Source: Streptomyces olivochromogenes (lineage in GTDB: Bacteria > Actinomycetota > Actinomycetes > Streptomycetales > Streptomycetaceae). From it: DNA of 64,000 nt. The notes beneath the pieces were generated by a model. It was not told the origin of the DNA, did not search any database, and was given only the letters and a program-made list of their open reading frames with translations. Both the position numbers and the translations under genes were made by a program. The stretch lies in contig NZ_KQ948487.1 in the NCBI RefSeq assembly GCF_001514115.1, forward strand, positions 1-64,000, written 5' to 3'. Below are positions 1-9,011 of the stretch, one piece after another; position 1 is the first letter of the stretch, and every line of letters starts with the position of its first letter.

Positions 1-140
1 TTGGCACACGCACAACGTTCGTTGGCCCGGGGCAGCGGGGCCTGCTGTTCCTCGCGGATACCGACTCCCTCCAGGGTCCACAGATCATGGTGGTTGAGCG
101 GGGCGGCCTCGACGGTGACGGTGGTTCAGCCGGTCGGCAC
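1..140 (-). pseudogene. N-terminal fragment of a zinc-type alcohol dehydrogenase
   Basis: Read on the minus strand, this edge segment gives TTVTVEAAPLNHHDLWTLEG, which resembles the GroES-like N-terminal region of medium-chain Zn-dependent alcohol dehydrogenases (the usual pattern is W-T-x-V-x-V-x-A-x-x-L-N-H-H-D-L-W). A TGA stands immediately before it, where that family normally has a tryptophan codon (PTG-stop-TTV). After about 30 residues the similarity ends and the sequence runs off the window. It is therefore either a decayed gene or the end of a longer one. The call rests on motif memory only. Confidence 0.35.
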
Positions 141-346
141 GGCTGACTCGGGGCGCTCCGCAACTCCAGTCCGTTGAGCAGCTGATCACGGTCGGGGCGG
201 GCGGCGGCGGTGTATCGCCGCACCGGTTTCACCACCGTCGGCACCCCTGAGAACGCTCTGAAACCGCGCTGAATGGGGGGTCGGCCACGCTCTGCTGCAT
301 GACGACGACGACCCCGCCAGGGGCAGCAGACCGGGAGGGGATCACC

Positions 347-814
347 GTGAGCGGCCTGCGACTGATCCGTCGGCACGCGGCGGCCTTCGGGCGCTTCGCC
401 GGACTGGGCAGCGGGGTCACCCTGGCTGCCTCGGCGGCCCAGGTCCTGCTTTCGCAGTGGATCCCGTGGATGGCGGCGAACGCGCTGACCACCGTCGCCT
501 CCACCGTGGTCGCCACCGAGCTGCACGCCCGCGTCTCGTTCGGTCACGGACGGCCCGGTCTGGCCGGCCACCTGAAGAGCGCGGCCACCATGGCCCTCGG
601 CTGGCTGGTCACGTCCGCCGCGGTCGGCTCGCTGACCGTGCTCCGTCCCGGCGCCGGACTTGTTCTGCAGCAGGCGGTGTACCTGTCGGCCACCGCGCTC
701 GTCGGGATCGGTCGCTTTCTCGTGCTGCGTCTGGCTGTGTTCGCGGAGCGCGCCCCGCGACCCCGGACCGGTGGCGGCGTCCGGTTGCGGACCGCGTACG
801 ACGCGGCGGCGTGA
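347..814 (+). CDS. GtrA-like small membrane protein
   Basis: A 155-residue protein with four hydrophobic segments and the general arrangement of GtrA-family proteins, which are small integral membrane proteins linked to export or flipping of lipid-linked sugars for cell-surface polysaccharides. The first helix pair is followed by a charged turn (ELHARVSFG) that looks like the conserved N-x-x-x-x-R-x-x-x-F segment after helix 2 of GtrA proteins. I place the start at the GTG (VSGLRLIRRH) because a strong ribosome site, GGGAGGGG, lies six bases before it. An ATG 48 bases upstream is possible but lacks such a site. No glycosyltransferase partner is adjacent, so its substrate is unknown. Confidence 0.6.
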   Translation: MSGLRLIRRHAAAFGRFAGLGSGVTLAASAAQVLLSQWIPWMAANALTTVASTVVATELHARVSFGHGRPGLAGHLKSAATMALGWLVTSAAVGSLTVLRPGAGLVLQQAVYLSATALVGIGRFLVLRLAVFAERAPRPRTGGGVRLRTAYDAAA

Positions 815-1390
815 GGACCGGCGAGGAAGGTACTGCGGCCCGGGATCGGGGCGGGCGGCATGTCCCTCGGTGGTCGGTAGTGGCGGATGGACGTGCGGCT
901 GGCCGTCGGCTTCGTGGGCCGACGGCGAGGCCGGACACGTCGGCCCGTCCCGCAAGGAGGCGGCTGTGGGGGAGATCCGGTCGCGGGTGCCGGCGAAGAC
1001 CGTGAGCGGGGGAGGGGCTACGAGCCCTGCCGGCCTGTGTCGATCGGGTTGGCTGGACCAGATGGACTGAGACGACACCGGACATCCAGACTGTCTGGGC
1101 GGGATCCGCTGAGACTTTCAGTCACCCAGCGTCTCAACTGATCCGGTCGCCCCAGGTCACAGCCCTGCTCGCAGATCAGATCATCTGAGACGGGACACCT
1201 GCTGCCTCTCGCGGCCTCTCCCCGTGTCCTGTCTCCAATCTCCAAGGATCTGGTCCCCGTCTCGGTTGAGCTGACGCCTTCCGCGTACAGGCCACGATGC
1301 TCCGTGACGTGTTCCACCCTCTTGACGCAGGGCCGATGGCGACGGGGATGAGCTCGCGGCGATGGCGCTGCCCGGGGGCGCACCGCCTGA
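815..1390. other. intergenic stretch without a supported gene
   Basis: Short open frames occur on both strands but none has a recognisable domain. A 34-codon GTG frame near 966 follows an AGGAGG-like sequence, but its product has no features I recognise. Confidence 0.5.
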
Positions 1391-2296
1391 TCACTTCCTG
1401 CGGTGATTGTCTTGCGTCGCTGGACTGTCGTTCGCCCGGTCGGGACGGGCCGCCCACTGGAGGAGGAAACGCAGCGCTTCCTGGGAGGGAGAGTCGGGCG
1501 GGGCGGTGTACGCGACCAGTTGCTGGTCAGGTTGCGTGTCGACGGAGAACTGCTGAACGTCCAGGGTGATGCTGCCCGCGACGGGGTGGAGGTAGGTCTT
1601 GGCGAGCCGGCGCGGCCCGCGGACCCGGTGGCCGGCCCACCAGGTGCGGAAGTCCGGATCGCGCAGGCTCAGCTCGCCGATCAGCGTGGCGAGGGCCTGG
1701 TCCTTGGGGTGGCGGCCGGCTTCCATGCGCAGAACAGCCACGCACTCGCGCGCGGCTCGCGGCCAGTCCGCGTACAGCGCGCGGTAGGCGTCGTCGAGGA
1801 AGGTCAGCCGGATCAGGTTGCGTTCGGCCGGGGCGAGCGCGCCGAAGTCGGCGAGCAGGGCGGCCGCGCCCCGGTTCCAGGCCAGGACGTCCATGCGCCG
1901 GTTGAGAACCATGGCGGGGATGTCGTGCATGGTCGAGAGCAGCTGCTGCAGGTGCGGGTCGACCTGCTGCCCGCCCGGTCTCGGCGTGGGAGCGCTGGGG
2001 GTGACGTCGGCGACGGTGAAGAGGTAGGCGCGTTCGTCCGGAGCGAGTTGCAGCGCGTCGGCGAGCGCGTCGAGGACCGGGCGCGAGACCCGGCGGGTGC
2101 GCCCCTGCTCCAGGCGGACGATGTAGTCGATGCTCACGTGTCCGAGCTGGGCGAGCTCCTCACGGCGCAGGCCCGGTACTCGGCGTGGACGGCCGTCGTC
2201 GGGAAGGCCGACCTGGTGCGGATCGAGGGCGGCGCGGCGGGAGCGCAGGAAATTGCCCAGCTCGTTGCCGCCGGAAGCATTGTCCTGGAGGTCCAT
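1391..2296 (-). CDS. XRE-family regulator with MmyB-type ligand domain
   Basis: A 301-residue cytoplasmic transcription factor. Residues about 12-85 form a Cro/C1-type helix-turn-helix with the hallmark actinobacterial motif VPGLRREELAQLGHVS, then DYIVRLEQGR and SRPVLDALADAL. Residues about 105-280 match the MmyB-like PAS-type ligand-binding domain (MVLNRRMDVLAWN, then TWWAGHRVR and a GSITLDVQQF-type segment). Such regulators usually repress or activate an adjacent, divergently transcribed enzyme gene in response to a small molecule, possibly a fatty acid. Here the neighbour is the alpha/beta-hydrolase gene, separated by 170 bases that must hold both promoters. Regulation of that hydrolase is inferred from arrangement only. 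Confidence 0.9.
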   Translation of the reverse strand: MDLQDNASGGNELGNFLRSRRAALDPHQVGLPDDGRPRRVPGLRREELAQLGHVSIDYIVRLEQGRTRRVSRPVLDALADALQLAPDERAYLFTVADVTPSAPTPRPGGQQVDPHLQQLLSTMHDIPAMVLNRRMDVLAWNRGAAALLADFGALAPAERNLIRLTFLDDAYRALYADWPRAARECVAVLRMEAGRHPKDQALATLIGELSLRDPDFRTWWAGHRVRGPRRLAKTYLHPVAGSITLDVQQFSVDTQPDQQLVAYTAPPDSPSQEALRFLLQWAARPDRANDSPATQDNHRRK

Positions 2297-2466
2297 GACC
2301 TAAGTGTGCGCAGGCGGACAGCCGCGTGCCTGGTACTGGCGTGCATAGGCAGCACCGTCCCTGGTCCCCCCAACGCGCCGACGCCACCGTGGAGGTGTGG
2401 CCGCCGGCAGGAGGCCACCGGAGCCCGCCCACCGCGAGCCCGTCCCGCTGCGACTGGAGCACCTCT

Positions 2467-3432
2467 GTGAGGACCGACGTCACGTTTCCCAGTGCCGGCC
2501 TGAAGCTCGCCGCCCACCTGTACACGCCGGACGACGGGGCCGTCGGCCCGCGCCCGGCGATCGTCGTCAGCCACCCCGGCAGCGGTGTGAAGGAGCAGGC
2601 CGCCGGCCTGTACGCGCTTCGCCTGGCCGAGCAAGGCTTCGTCGCGCTCGCGTTCGACGCCGCCTACCAGGGCGAGAGCGAGGGCGAGCCGCGCGGCCTG
2701 GAGGACCCGGCCCACCGGGTCGAGGACATCAAGGCCGCAGTCTCGTTCCTCACTACCCGTGACGATGTCGACGCTGACCGTATCGGGGCGCTGGGCATCT
2801 GCGCCTCCGGCGGCTACGTCCTCAGCGCGACGGCGTCCGACCACCGGATCAAGGCCGTCGGCACCGTCAGCGCCGTGGACATCGCCCGCCAGTTCCGTGA
2901 CGGCGCCGACGGCGCCCAGGACCCGGCCGTCTTCCAGGGCATGCTCGCCGCGGCCGCGGCCGCACGCACTGCCGAGGCCCGCGGTGAGGGAGTCCCGGCC
3001 TTCCCGCTCTTCCCCGACACGGTCGAGCAGGCCCGCGCGCTGGGGGGCCGGCACGCCGTGGAGGGCTGTGAGTACTACTGCTCGGACCGCGCTCAGCACC
3101 CGCGCTCGGCGAAGTCCTTCACCTGGTCCAGCGTCGATCGCATGGCCTTCTTCGACGCCTTCCGCTTCGTCCACCTGATCGCGCCGCGCCCGCTCCTCAT
3201 GATCGTCGGGCGCGAGGCGGTGACCTCCTGGATGAGCGTGGAAGCGTTCCAGAAGGCCCGCGCCCCGAAGGAGCTCCACTGGATCGACGGCGCCAGCCAC
3301 GTCGACCTCTACGACAAGGAGCCGTACGTCGGGCCCGCGGTCGAGAAGCTGACCGAATTCTTCCGGGCCCAGCTGCCCGACACCGAGCAGACGTCAGGGC
3401 GGGCCGCCCGCGGTATCGCCTCCAGCCGGTAG
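2467..3432 (+). CDS. dienelactone-hydrolase-like alpha/beta hydrolase
   Basis: A 321-residue alpha/beta hydrolase. An N-terminal strand region contains VVSHPGSGVKEQ, the usual HPG oxyanion segment. The nucleophile elbow is GICASGG, with cysteine at the nucleophile position as in dienelactone hydrolases and YcjY-like proteins. A late IDGASHVDLYDKEPYV segment supplies the histidine. It should cleave an ester, lactone or related bond, but the substrate cannot be told. I chose the GTG start (VRTDVTFPSAGLKL) because GGAG lies seven bases upstream and homology-like sequence begins there. The open frame extends 47 codons further upstream into proline-rich, unlikely sequence. The adjacent divergent XRE/MmyB gene is its probable regulator. 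Confidence 0.85.
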   Translation: MRTDVTFPSAGLKLAAHLYTPDDGAVGPRPAIVVSHPGSGVKEQAAGLYALRLAEQGFVALAFDAAYQGESEGEPRGLEDPAHRVEDIKAAVSFLTTRDDVDADRIGALGICASGGYVLSATASDHRIKAVGTVSAVDIARQFRDGADGAQDPAVFQGMLAAAAAARTAEARGEGVPAFPLFPDTVEQARALGGRHAVEGCEYYCSDRAQHPRSAKSFTWSSVDRMAFFDAFRFVHLIAPRPLLMIVGREAVTSWMSVEAFQKARAPKELHWIDGASHVDLYDKEPYVGPAVEKLTEFFRAQLPDTEQTSGRAARGIASSR

Positions 3433-3621
3433 GCCTGCGCAGTTGCTCACCCGTCGGCCGGAGGACGGTGCGTTGCAGGGCCTGCGACTTCGCGACCTTC
3501 CTCCTGCGGTACTGCCGGCCCAAACCCCTTTCGGGCACCGTCGAAACGATGGTCAGAACGACGGCACGCAGCGGATGGTTATGTCCTTTCCACCGACCGG
3601 TTCAGACACAGGGGGAATGAC

Positions 3622-3993
3622 ATGCGCAAAATCTTGCGTGGCGTCGCCGCGTTGGCGACCGCGGCGACCGCCGTCGTGGCGATGGGCGGCGCGGCGCAGG
3701 CGAAGCCCGCTGAAGGCGACTGGAATGGTTGCCCGTACGGGGCCGTCTGCATCTGGGGCCAGGACCGCAACCCGTACCTCGACCCCCACCCGACCCACGT
3801 GTACTGGAGCTACGGCGCCCACAACCTGAGCAACCAGTATGGCGACCACTACGTCTTCAACAACCAGTACGGCGGCGCCAGTATGAGCCTGTGCACCGGC
3901 TACGACGGCGTCGGCTGCCACGTGGCGCTCGAGATGCAGGAAATCGGGAGCTTCAACCTGACGCCCTACAACTCGGTCACCCTCAACCGGTAG
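3622..3993 (+). CDS. secreted peptidase inhibitor I36-like protein
   Basis: A 123-residue exported protein. Residues 1-27 are a clear Sec signal peptide (MRKILRG, a hydrophobic Ala/Val core, and AQA before the likely cleavage site). The mature part begins CPYGAVCIWGQD, then NLSNQYGDHYVFNNQ and a C-terminal NSVTLNR. That is the pattern of the actinobacterial I36 family (SMPI-like metallopeptidase inhibitors with a beta/gamma-crystallin fold). Four mature cysteines could form two disulfides. A purine-rich site, GGGGGAAT, precedes the ATG. Being I36-like does not prove inhibitory activity, since many members are uncharacterised surface or spore-associated proteins. Confidence 0.75.
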   Translation: MRKILRGVAALATAATAVVAMGGAAQAKPAEGDWNGCPYGAVCIWGQDRNPYLDPHPTHVYWSYGAHNLSNQYGDHYVFNNQYGGASMSLCTGYDGVGCHVALEMQEIGSFNLTPYNSVTLNR

Positions 3994-4081
3994 CCCATCC
4001 GCTCATGATCGCCCGGGTCTGCCCGGACAGTGCTCGCGATCGGACGACAGCGCTACGTGCTGGGCCTCAGCGGTCGGTCCG

Positions 4082-5056
4082 TCACATGGTGATGACGACC
4101 TTCGAGCGCGCGTGCTCCACTTCGAGGTACCGAATGGCCTCGGGTACTTCACTCAACGGGTAGGTCCGGTCGATGACTGGGGTGAGTTTCCCGGACTCGG
4201 CGAGTTCTCTCAGCGCTGCCAAGTTGTCCTTGCTCGGCGTCGCCGTGAGGACGAGCAGCTGATGGTGGACAAAGCGTGACATCACCTGCCCCTTGAGGAT
4301 GAGACCCATCGGCCCGATAAGACTCCCGCCTTCGGATACGCCCCCACCGGAGAGAACGAGCCTCCCCGTGGGTGTCAGCGCGCGTCGGCACTCGGTCAAC
4401 GAATGGTTCCCCACCAGGTCGAACACGACGTCGTACCGTCGTCCGTTCCGGGTGAAGTCTTCCTGGGTGTAGTCGATGAGGTGATCCGCGCCCATCGACC
4501 GGGTCAGTTCCATGTTTCTCGTACTGCACACGCCGGTCACTTCCGCGCCGAACGCCTTGGCTATCTGCACGGCGAAGGTGCCCACACCACCTGACGCACC
4601 ATTGATCAGTACCCGCTGTCCCGGCTGTACCCGTCCCAGGTCGCGCAGGCCCATCAGTGCGGTGTTCCCCGCCAGCGGCACCGCGGCCGCCTGCTCGAAC
4701 GACAGGCCGGCTGGTTTCGGTTCCACCGTGTTGTCCTGGGCGCACACGTACTCGGCAAATGCCCCGTCGACTTCGCCGAATACCTCGTCACCGGGACGGA
4801 ACCGCTTCACGTTCCTGCCCACCGCTTCCACCCGACCCGCGAAGTCCGTGCCCCGGATCTTCGTCTTTGGGCCGCTCAACCCGAGGACCAGACGCGCCAG
4901 GTACGGGTCGCCCCGCATGAGGTGCCAGTCGCGGGCGTTGACCGCGGCAGCGTGGACTCGAACCAGTACCGTATCGTCGGCGACGACCGGCTTGTCGACC
5001 TCCCTGAGTTCCAAGACGTCAGGTGAGCCGTACCGGTCCTGGGCGATCGCCTTCAT
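4082..5056 (-). CDS. NAD(P)H-dependent quinone-oxidoreductase-like MDR enzyme
   Basis: A 324-residue medium-chain reductase without structural zinc. It has the GroES-like N-terminal domain (MKAIAQDRYGSPDVLELREV, AAAVNARDWHLMRG) and a Rossmann domain with the fingerprint INGASGGVGTFAVQIAKAFG. The GADHLIDY segment and the lack of zinc-ligand cysteines place it with quinone oxidoreductase/zeta-crystallin-like enzymes, which reduce quinones or enones with NADPH. The start is set at MKAIAQ because GGAGG sits upstream. The frame continues 20 codons further, but without a ribosome site. It is monocistronic. Confidence 0.9.
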   Translation of the reverse strand: MKAIAQDRYGSPDVLELREVDKPVVADDTVLVRVHAAAVNARDWHLMRGDPYLARLVLGLSGPKTKIRGTDFAGRVEAVGRNVKRFRPGDEVFGEVDGAFAEYVCAQDNTVEPKPAGLSFEQAAAVPLAGNTALMGLRDLGRVQPGQRVLINGASGGVGTFAVQIAKAFGAEVTGVCSTRNMELTRSMGADHLIDYTQEDFTRNGRRYDVVFDLVGNHSLTECRRALTPTGRLVLSGGGVSEGGSLIGPMGLILKGQVMSRFVHHQLLVLTATPSKDNLAALRELAESGKLTPVIDRTYPLSEVPEAIRYLEVEHARSKVVITM

Positions 5057-5567
5057 CGGGCCTCCACGGCATACGAGTTCGATGCGGATTGGATCGGCTG
5101 ACCGGAAGTTCAGCACTACTCATGACGGTAGGCGAGTGACCTCGGTGCGGGCATCGGGGCAACTCCCTAGGTGATGCACAGAACCAGGCGACGACGTGGG
5201 CTGGTCTCCCGTCGAACTCGTCGAACTCGTCGGCGACGGTGAGGATCTTCTCCGCCTCGTGGAGGAACGTCGATGGCTCTGGCGGAGTGGCCGCCCGGTC
5301 CTCCGGGACGCTCCGACTGCTGATTGCGAACTGCGAAGCATCGCTGGTCAGGGACCGGTCGGCCTGCCTGCCCCCGAGCCCGCGGGACTTGCCTGAGCCG
5401 TGTGCCTGGAAAGCACCGCTCGTCCTCAGACAAGTACCGCGGCGAGACCGAGCTGGTGTCCCGCTCCTTGGTGATGGGCGGGTGGACGTGCTCGCGTCCT
5501 GGCCGATCGACGACCTTCCGCCCGTACTGCCATCGGCTCCCCGAAACTCGCTCCCGGAACCAGGGGG
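5057..5567. other. intergenic stretch with a possible coding remnant
   Basis: About 500 bases without a complete gene. On the minus strand roughly 5170-5290 encodes FLHEAEKILTVADEFDEF and a following tryptophan-containing stretch that looks protein-like, but it lacks a start and a family. It may be a leftover of a lost gene. Confidence 0.3.
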
Positions 5568-6398
5568 TTACTGCTGAACGCCCTGTGCCCGCTGGGAGAC
5601 GTGCGCCCAGTCGTCCCAGGTTTTCAGGCGGTCGGCGTAGAGGTTCTTGGCGATCTCCAAGCCGTCCGTGCCGAAGAACACCCGCAGCGGCGGGTTCTCC
5701 GCATCGACGATCTGCAGCAGGGCAGCGCCCGCGTCGCTCGGGTCGGCGTAGCTGGCGTCACCCATCTGGGCCGAGATGGCCTCACGGACCGTGTCGTACG
5801 CGGGGATCCGCTCGGCGTGCTTCGCGGACGAACCGGCCCAGTCGGTGGTGAAGCCGCCCGGCTCCACGATGGTGGTCTTAATGCCGGTGCCGGCGATGGT
5901 GAGCTCGTGCGAGAGGGACTCGCTCAGCGCCTCGAGCGCCCACTTGGACGCGTTGTACACGCCGATGGTCGGGAACGCGGCGACGCCGCCGACCGACGAG
6001 ATCTGGATGATGTGGCCGCTGCCCTGAGCGCGCAGGATCGGCAGGACGGCCTGCGTCACCCACAGCGCGCCGAAGAAGTTCGTCTCCATCTGCGCGCGCG
6101 CCTGTTCCTGGGTGGTCTCCTCGATCGTGCCGAACAGACCGTAGCCGGCGTTGTTGACCACGACGTCGAGGTGACCGAACTTCGCGTGCGCGGCCGTGAC
6201 GGCGCTGTCGACGGCGGCCTTGTCGGTGACATCGAGCAGCAGCGGCAGGATCGCATCGCCGTACTTGACGACCAGATCGTCCAGGGTGGCGATGTCTCGG
6301 ACGGTCGCGGCGACCTTGTCGCCGCGCTCCAGGGCGGACTCGGCGAACGCGCGGCCGATGCCGCGGGACGTGCCGGTGATGAACCAGACCTTGCTCAT
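5568..6398 (-). CDS. short-chain dehydrogenase/reductase (classical SDR)
   Basis: A 276-residue SDR with all landmarks: cofactor motif TGTSRGIGRAFAE, DVTDKAAV after the adenine-binding strand, NNAGYG, ISSVGG with the catalytic serine, YNASKWALEA (the catalytic Tyr-x-x-x-Lys), and a VEPGGFTTDW substrate loop. The TGTSRGIG form with threonine is typical of a large actinobacterial oxidoreductase subgroup acting on unknown alcohols or ketones. The ATG (MSKVWFITG) follows AAGGGAG. The gene is divergent from a TetR gene, and a palindrome in the shared region probably serves as operator. Confidence 0.92.
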   Translation of the reverse strand: MSKVWFITGTSRGIGRAFAESALERGDKVAATVRDIATLDDLVVKYGDAILPLLLDVTDKAAVDSAVTAAHAKFGHLDVVVNNAGYGLFGTIEETTQEQARAQMETNFFGALWVTQAVLPILRAQGSGHIIQISSVGGVAAFPTIGVYNASKWALEALSESLSHELTIAGTGIKTTIVEPGGFTTDWAGSSAKHAERIPAYDTVREAISAQMGDASYADPSDAGAALLQIVDAENPPLRVFFGTDGLEIAKNLYADRLKTWDDWAHVSQRAQGVQQ

Positions 6399-6438
6399 GA
6401 TTTCTCCCTTCGGGTCTGCCACCACCGTAACCCCAAAC

Positions 6439-6452
6439 TTAGACGCGTCCAA
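6439..6452. promoter_or_regulatory. candidate TetR operator between the SDR and tetR genes
   Basis: TTAGACGCGTCCAA is a 14-bp palindrome (TTnGACGCGTCnAA) with one mismatched pair. It lies between two divergent start codons 122 bases apart. A second copy of the half-site CGTCCA follows 16 bp further on. The arrangement is typical of a TetR regulator controlling itself and its divergent neighbour. Confidence 0.45.
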
Positions 6453-6520
6453 AAAAACACTCGTCCAGAAATCGAGGGTGCCGGGACGTAGGATGATCTG
6501 AAGGGAGGCAATGAACAACC

Positions 6521-7084
6521 ATGAACCTGCGGGAACGCAAGAAGCTCGCGACCTGGCGCGCCGTGCGGAGCGCCGCGCTGGGGCTGCTCGCGGAACAGGG
6601 CTACGACGCGACGACGGTCGAGCAGATCGCCGCCGCGGCGAATGTGTCGCGCGCCACTTTCTTCAACTACTTCGCCAGCAAGGAGGCCGCGGTCCTCGAC
6701 CCGGACCCCGAGGAGCGGCGGGACTGGCAGGAGGCGATGCGCGAACGCCCGGCGGACGAGCCCTTGTGGGATGCGCTGACTGCGATCCTGACAGGTTGGT
6801 GCACAAGCCTGCGCGACCGCATGCCGCTGCAACGCCGCCTCAAAGCGGAGTCGCCGGCCTTCGCTCAGACCGCCCAGAGCTTCGGCGAGCAGTTCTTCGC
6901 CGACCTCAGGGAGTGGGTGTTTTCCCGTACCGCCCAGTCCGACCCGTTGACCGTGGCCTTGCAGCTGAACATTGCACTGGCGGCCATCAACACGGCGTAC
7001 CAGACCTGGCCTGAAGACGAGGCTTTCGACGGCTTTCTGCAGCGGCTCGAACGCTGCCTGCTCCAGGCGCGCCCAGCGGCCTAG
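6521..7084 (+). CDS. TetR-family regulator
   Basis: A 187-residue one-component repressor. Residues about 7-53 are a TetR helix-turn-helix (RSAALGLLAEQGYDATTVEQ, ISA-type second helix, and the signature ATFFNYFASKEAAV). The remainder is an all-helical ligand domain of MftR-like appearance. GGGAGG lies 13 bases before the ATG. The divergent SDR gene is the likely target, and the SDR substrate or a related compound the likely inducer; both are inferences from position. Confidence 0.9.
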   Translation: MNLRERKKLATWRAVRSAALGLLAEQGYDATTVEQIAAAANVSRATFFNYFASKEAAVLDPDPEERRDWQEAMRERPADEPLWDALTAILTGWCTSLRDRMPLQRRLKAESPAFAQTAQSFGEQFFADLREWVFSRTAQSDPLTVALQLNIALAAINTAYQTWPEDEAFDGFLQRLERCLLQARPAA

Positions 7085-7267
7085 CCTCCAGCTGTAGATC
7101 CTGACCTCATGGACGAGGTCGACGAACACGCCGGCCCGACCGGCGGCAAGGGCATCGGCGAGATCGCGGAGTCTGGCGTGACGTGGCGGGACGCCTGTGT
7201 TCAGAAGTGGGCACGCTGCGCTTCTTGGTTGTGGGCCGGTAGCCCGTGGTCGTCCGGGGCGACGTCC

Positions 7268-7477
7268 CTATCCCCGCGGCGCGGTCACCGGCCTCAGCTC
7301 GTACGCCATGATGACCAGTTGCACCCTGTCCCGGGCGGCCAGCTTCGTCAGCAACCTGCTCACATGGGCCTTCGCCGTGGCCATGCCGATGTGCGGATGC
7401 GAGGCGGTCTCCGCGTTGGACAGGCCGCGGCCGACCAGGGTGAGCACCTCCCGCCCCCGGGCGGTGACGCCCTCCAC
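7268..7477 (-). pseudogene. C-terminal LuxR/NarL DNA-binding remnant
   Basis: About 69 residues match the C-terminal helix-turn-helix of NarL-type response regulators: LTLVGRGLSNAETASH, AHVSRLLTKLAARDRV and QLVIMAYE. The receiver domain that should precede it is absent. Substitutions such as GREVL for EREVL and the prolines in the recognition region suggest decay. No sensor kinase is nearby. Confidence 0.7.
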
Positions 7478-7801
7478 CGGTCGCGGCGAGGATCACGTCC
7501 GTGTCCATGTCCATGTCAACCGTTCGAGGTCCGAAAACAAGATCGTTTCACCCGGCGGTGTAACAACTCCTGTCCCAGCCGCCGAGCGACTCGACGACCG
7601 TGTATGCCCACCACAGTCAGCCGGTCATCGAGTTTCGTCGTACGTCGGTCGATGCGTCCCGAACGCTGCGCACCGATGAGAAGTGTCGAGCAGTCGCCAC
7701 TGGCATCACGTCATCGCGCTGTTCGGGCCCTCGTCCCTCTCCTGCTGTCACCGCGGTGCCAGTGGTCGGGGACGGAGCGGACCGAAGACCGTTGTGGGCG
7801 G
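7478..7801. other. intergenic stretch without a supported gene
   Basis: Downstream of the four-gene lipid-type operon. I see no gene, tRNA or clear hairpin in it. Confidence 0.4.
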
Positions 7802-9001
7802 TCAGCCGCATGCAACGGTGAGGTGGGACATGGATCGTTCGCACAGGTCTTTGGAACTGGTGGCGCCGGTGGAGGTGACGCTGAGAAACAGCCTGCCGTC
7901 GAAGCCGGCGACGAAGACCAGGGGTGCGCCGGAGAGGCTGGTGTGGGCTGCGCCGTACAGGGCGGCCAGGCGTAGGGGACCGTAGTCGGTGGGGATGAGC
8001 AGGCGGGCGTTGCTGATCGACACGTCGAAGCGGGCCCCTTGGGTTTCGCTGCGGTGCAGCAGGGATCCGATCGTTTGGCTCGGGATGAAGGGCAGGAGGC
8101 GGTAGGCGCGTACGAGCGGGCTGAGTTCCTCGGGGACCAGGCGCTGGTGGATGTCGGTTCTGACGTCGCGGGCCAGGGCCCAGAAGTCGCGGGGGTCCGC
8201 GCCGTTGACGGTCTCGATGAAGCTGGTGGCGTAGAGACCGACGGCCGTGCGGGCGGCGGGGGTGAGGATGCGGCGCAGGTCTGCGGCTACGGCGATGCGT
8301 GCGGAGTGGGGCAGGGAGCGCGCGAAGGCGGTGCAGAGGGCCGCCTGCAGGGTGGTGCGTTCGGTTCGGCAGCGGGCCAGGAGGGTGGTGGTCTCGTCGG
8401 AGTCCAGGGACCAGGTGGTGAAGGTGAGGCGGCCGCTGCGGTGTGGTCGGCGGGTGGGGCCGCTGACGGAGCGGGCGAGTTTGCGAAGGTCGGAGAGTTC
8501 TGGCCGGGCGTGGGTCAGGAGGGTGTCGGCGGGTGGTGCGAAGGCCGGCGCGGACGGGACGTCGGCGGGGCCGCGAAGAACGTCGTGGATGACGGTGCCT
8601 GCTGAGTGCGCGTCGCCGACGAGGTGGTGGTAGACGCTGATGAGGTCGAAAGATTCTCCGGCGTCCACCACGACGAAGCGGGTGAGGGGGCCGACGGCGG
8701 TGTCGAAGGTGCGTTGGAGTTCCTCCTCGACCACGCGAGACCAGCTGTCGGGGGCGGTTGCCTTGACGACGCGCAGCTGTGGGTCGGGGACACCGTCGGT
8801 GGTCAGCCACGCACGCCACCGTCCGGAGTCGGTGACGCGCACCCCGAGGAGTGGGTGGCGCTGTCGTGCGGCGGCGAGGGATTCGCGGATCCGGTCGGGG
8901 TCGGCGCGGCCGTGGACGCGGGCGATGGCGGCGATGTTGAAGGGAAGTGCTTCGCCGGCGGCCCACACGAAGCGTTCGTAGGGGGAGAGACGTCGTCGCA
9001 T
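7802..9001 (-). CDS. HHxxxD condensation-type acyltransferase
   Basis: A 399-residue stand-alone member of the condensation/CoA-dependent acyltransferase superfamily. The catalytic motif is YHHLVGDAHS (His125, His126, Asp130). The N-terminal LSPYERFVWAAGEALPF and RHPLLGVRV segments recall PapA/phthiocerol-diacyl-transferase-like and lipid-modifying members more than NRPS domains. A late DFGW-like position reads STDYGPL-type (IPTDYGPLRL). It probably makes an ester or amide using an acyl donor. It is the last gene of a four-gene minus-strand operon, starting 10 bases after the stop of the reductase gene. With alpha-oxoamine synthase and ceramide-synthase-like proteins upstream, it may O-acylate or otherwise decorate a sphingoid-type lipid. 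That role is inferred. Confidence 0.8.
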   Translation of the reverse strand: MRRRLSPYERFVWAAGEALPFNIAAIARVHGRADPDRIRESLAAARQRHPLLGVRVTDSGRWRAWLTTDGVPDPQLRVVKATAPDSWSRVVEEELQRTFDTAVGPLTRFVVVDAGESFDLISVYHHLVGDAHSAGTVIHDVLRGPADVPSAPAFAPPADTLLTHARPELSDLRKLARSVSGPTRRPHRSGRLTFTTWSLDSDETTTLLARCRTERTTLQAALCTAFARSLPHSARIAVAADLRRILTPAARTAVGLYATSFIETVNGADPRDFWALARDVRTDIHQRLVPEELSPLVRAYRLLPFIPSQTIGSLLHRSETQGARFDVSISNARLLIPTDYGPLRLAALYGAAHTSLSGAPLVFVAGFDGRLFLSVTSTGATSSKDLCERSMSHLTVACG

Positions 9002-9011
9002 CGCGCGTTCC

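Noticed and set aside
815..1390. Small GTG frame with an AGGAGG-like site near 966
   Set aside because: Only 34 codons with no features; insufficient support.
7802..9001. Condensation-type protein considered as part of a nonribosomal peptide synthetase
   Set aside because: It stands alone with no adenylation or carrier domain nearby, and its operon partners are lipid-type enzymes.
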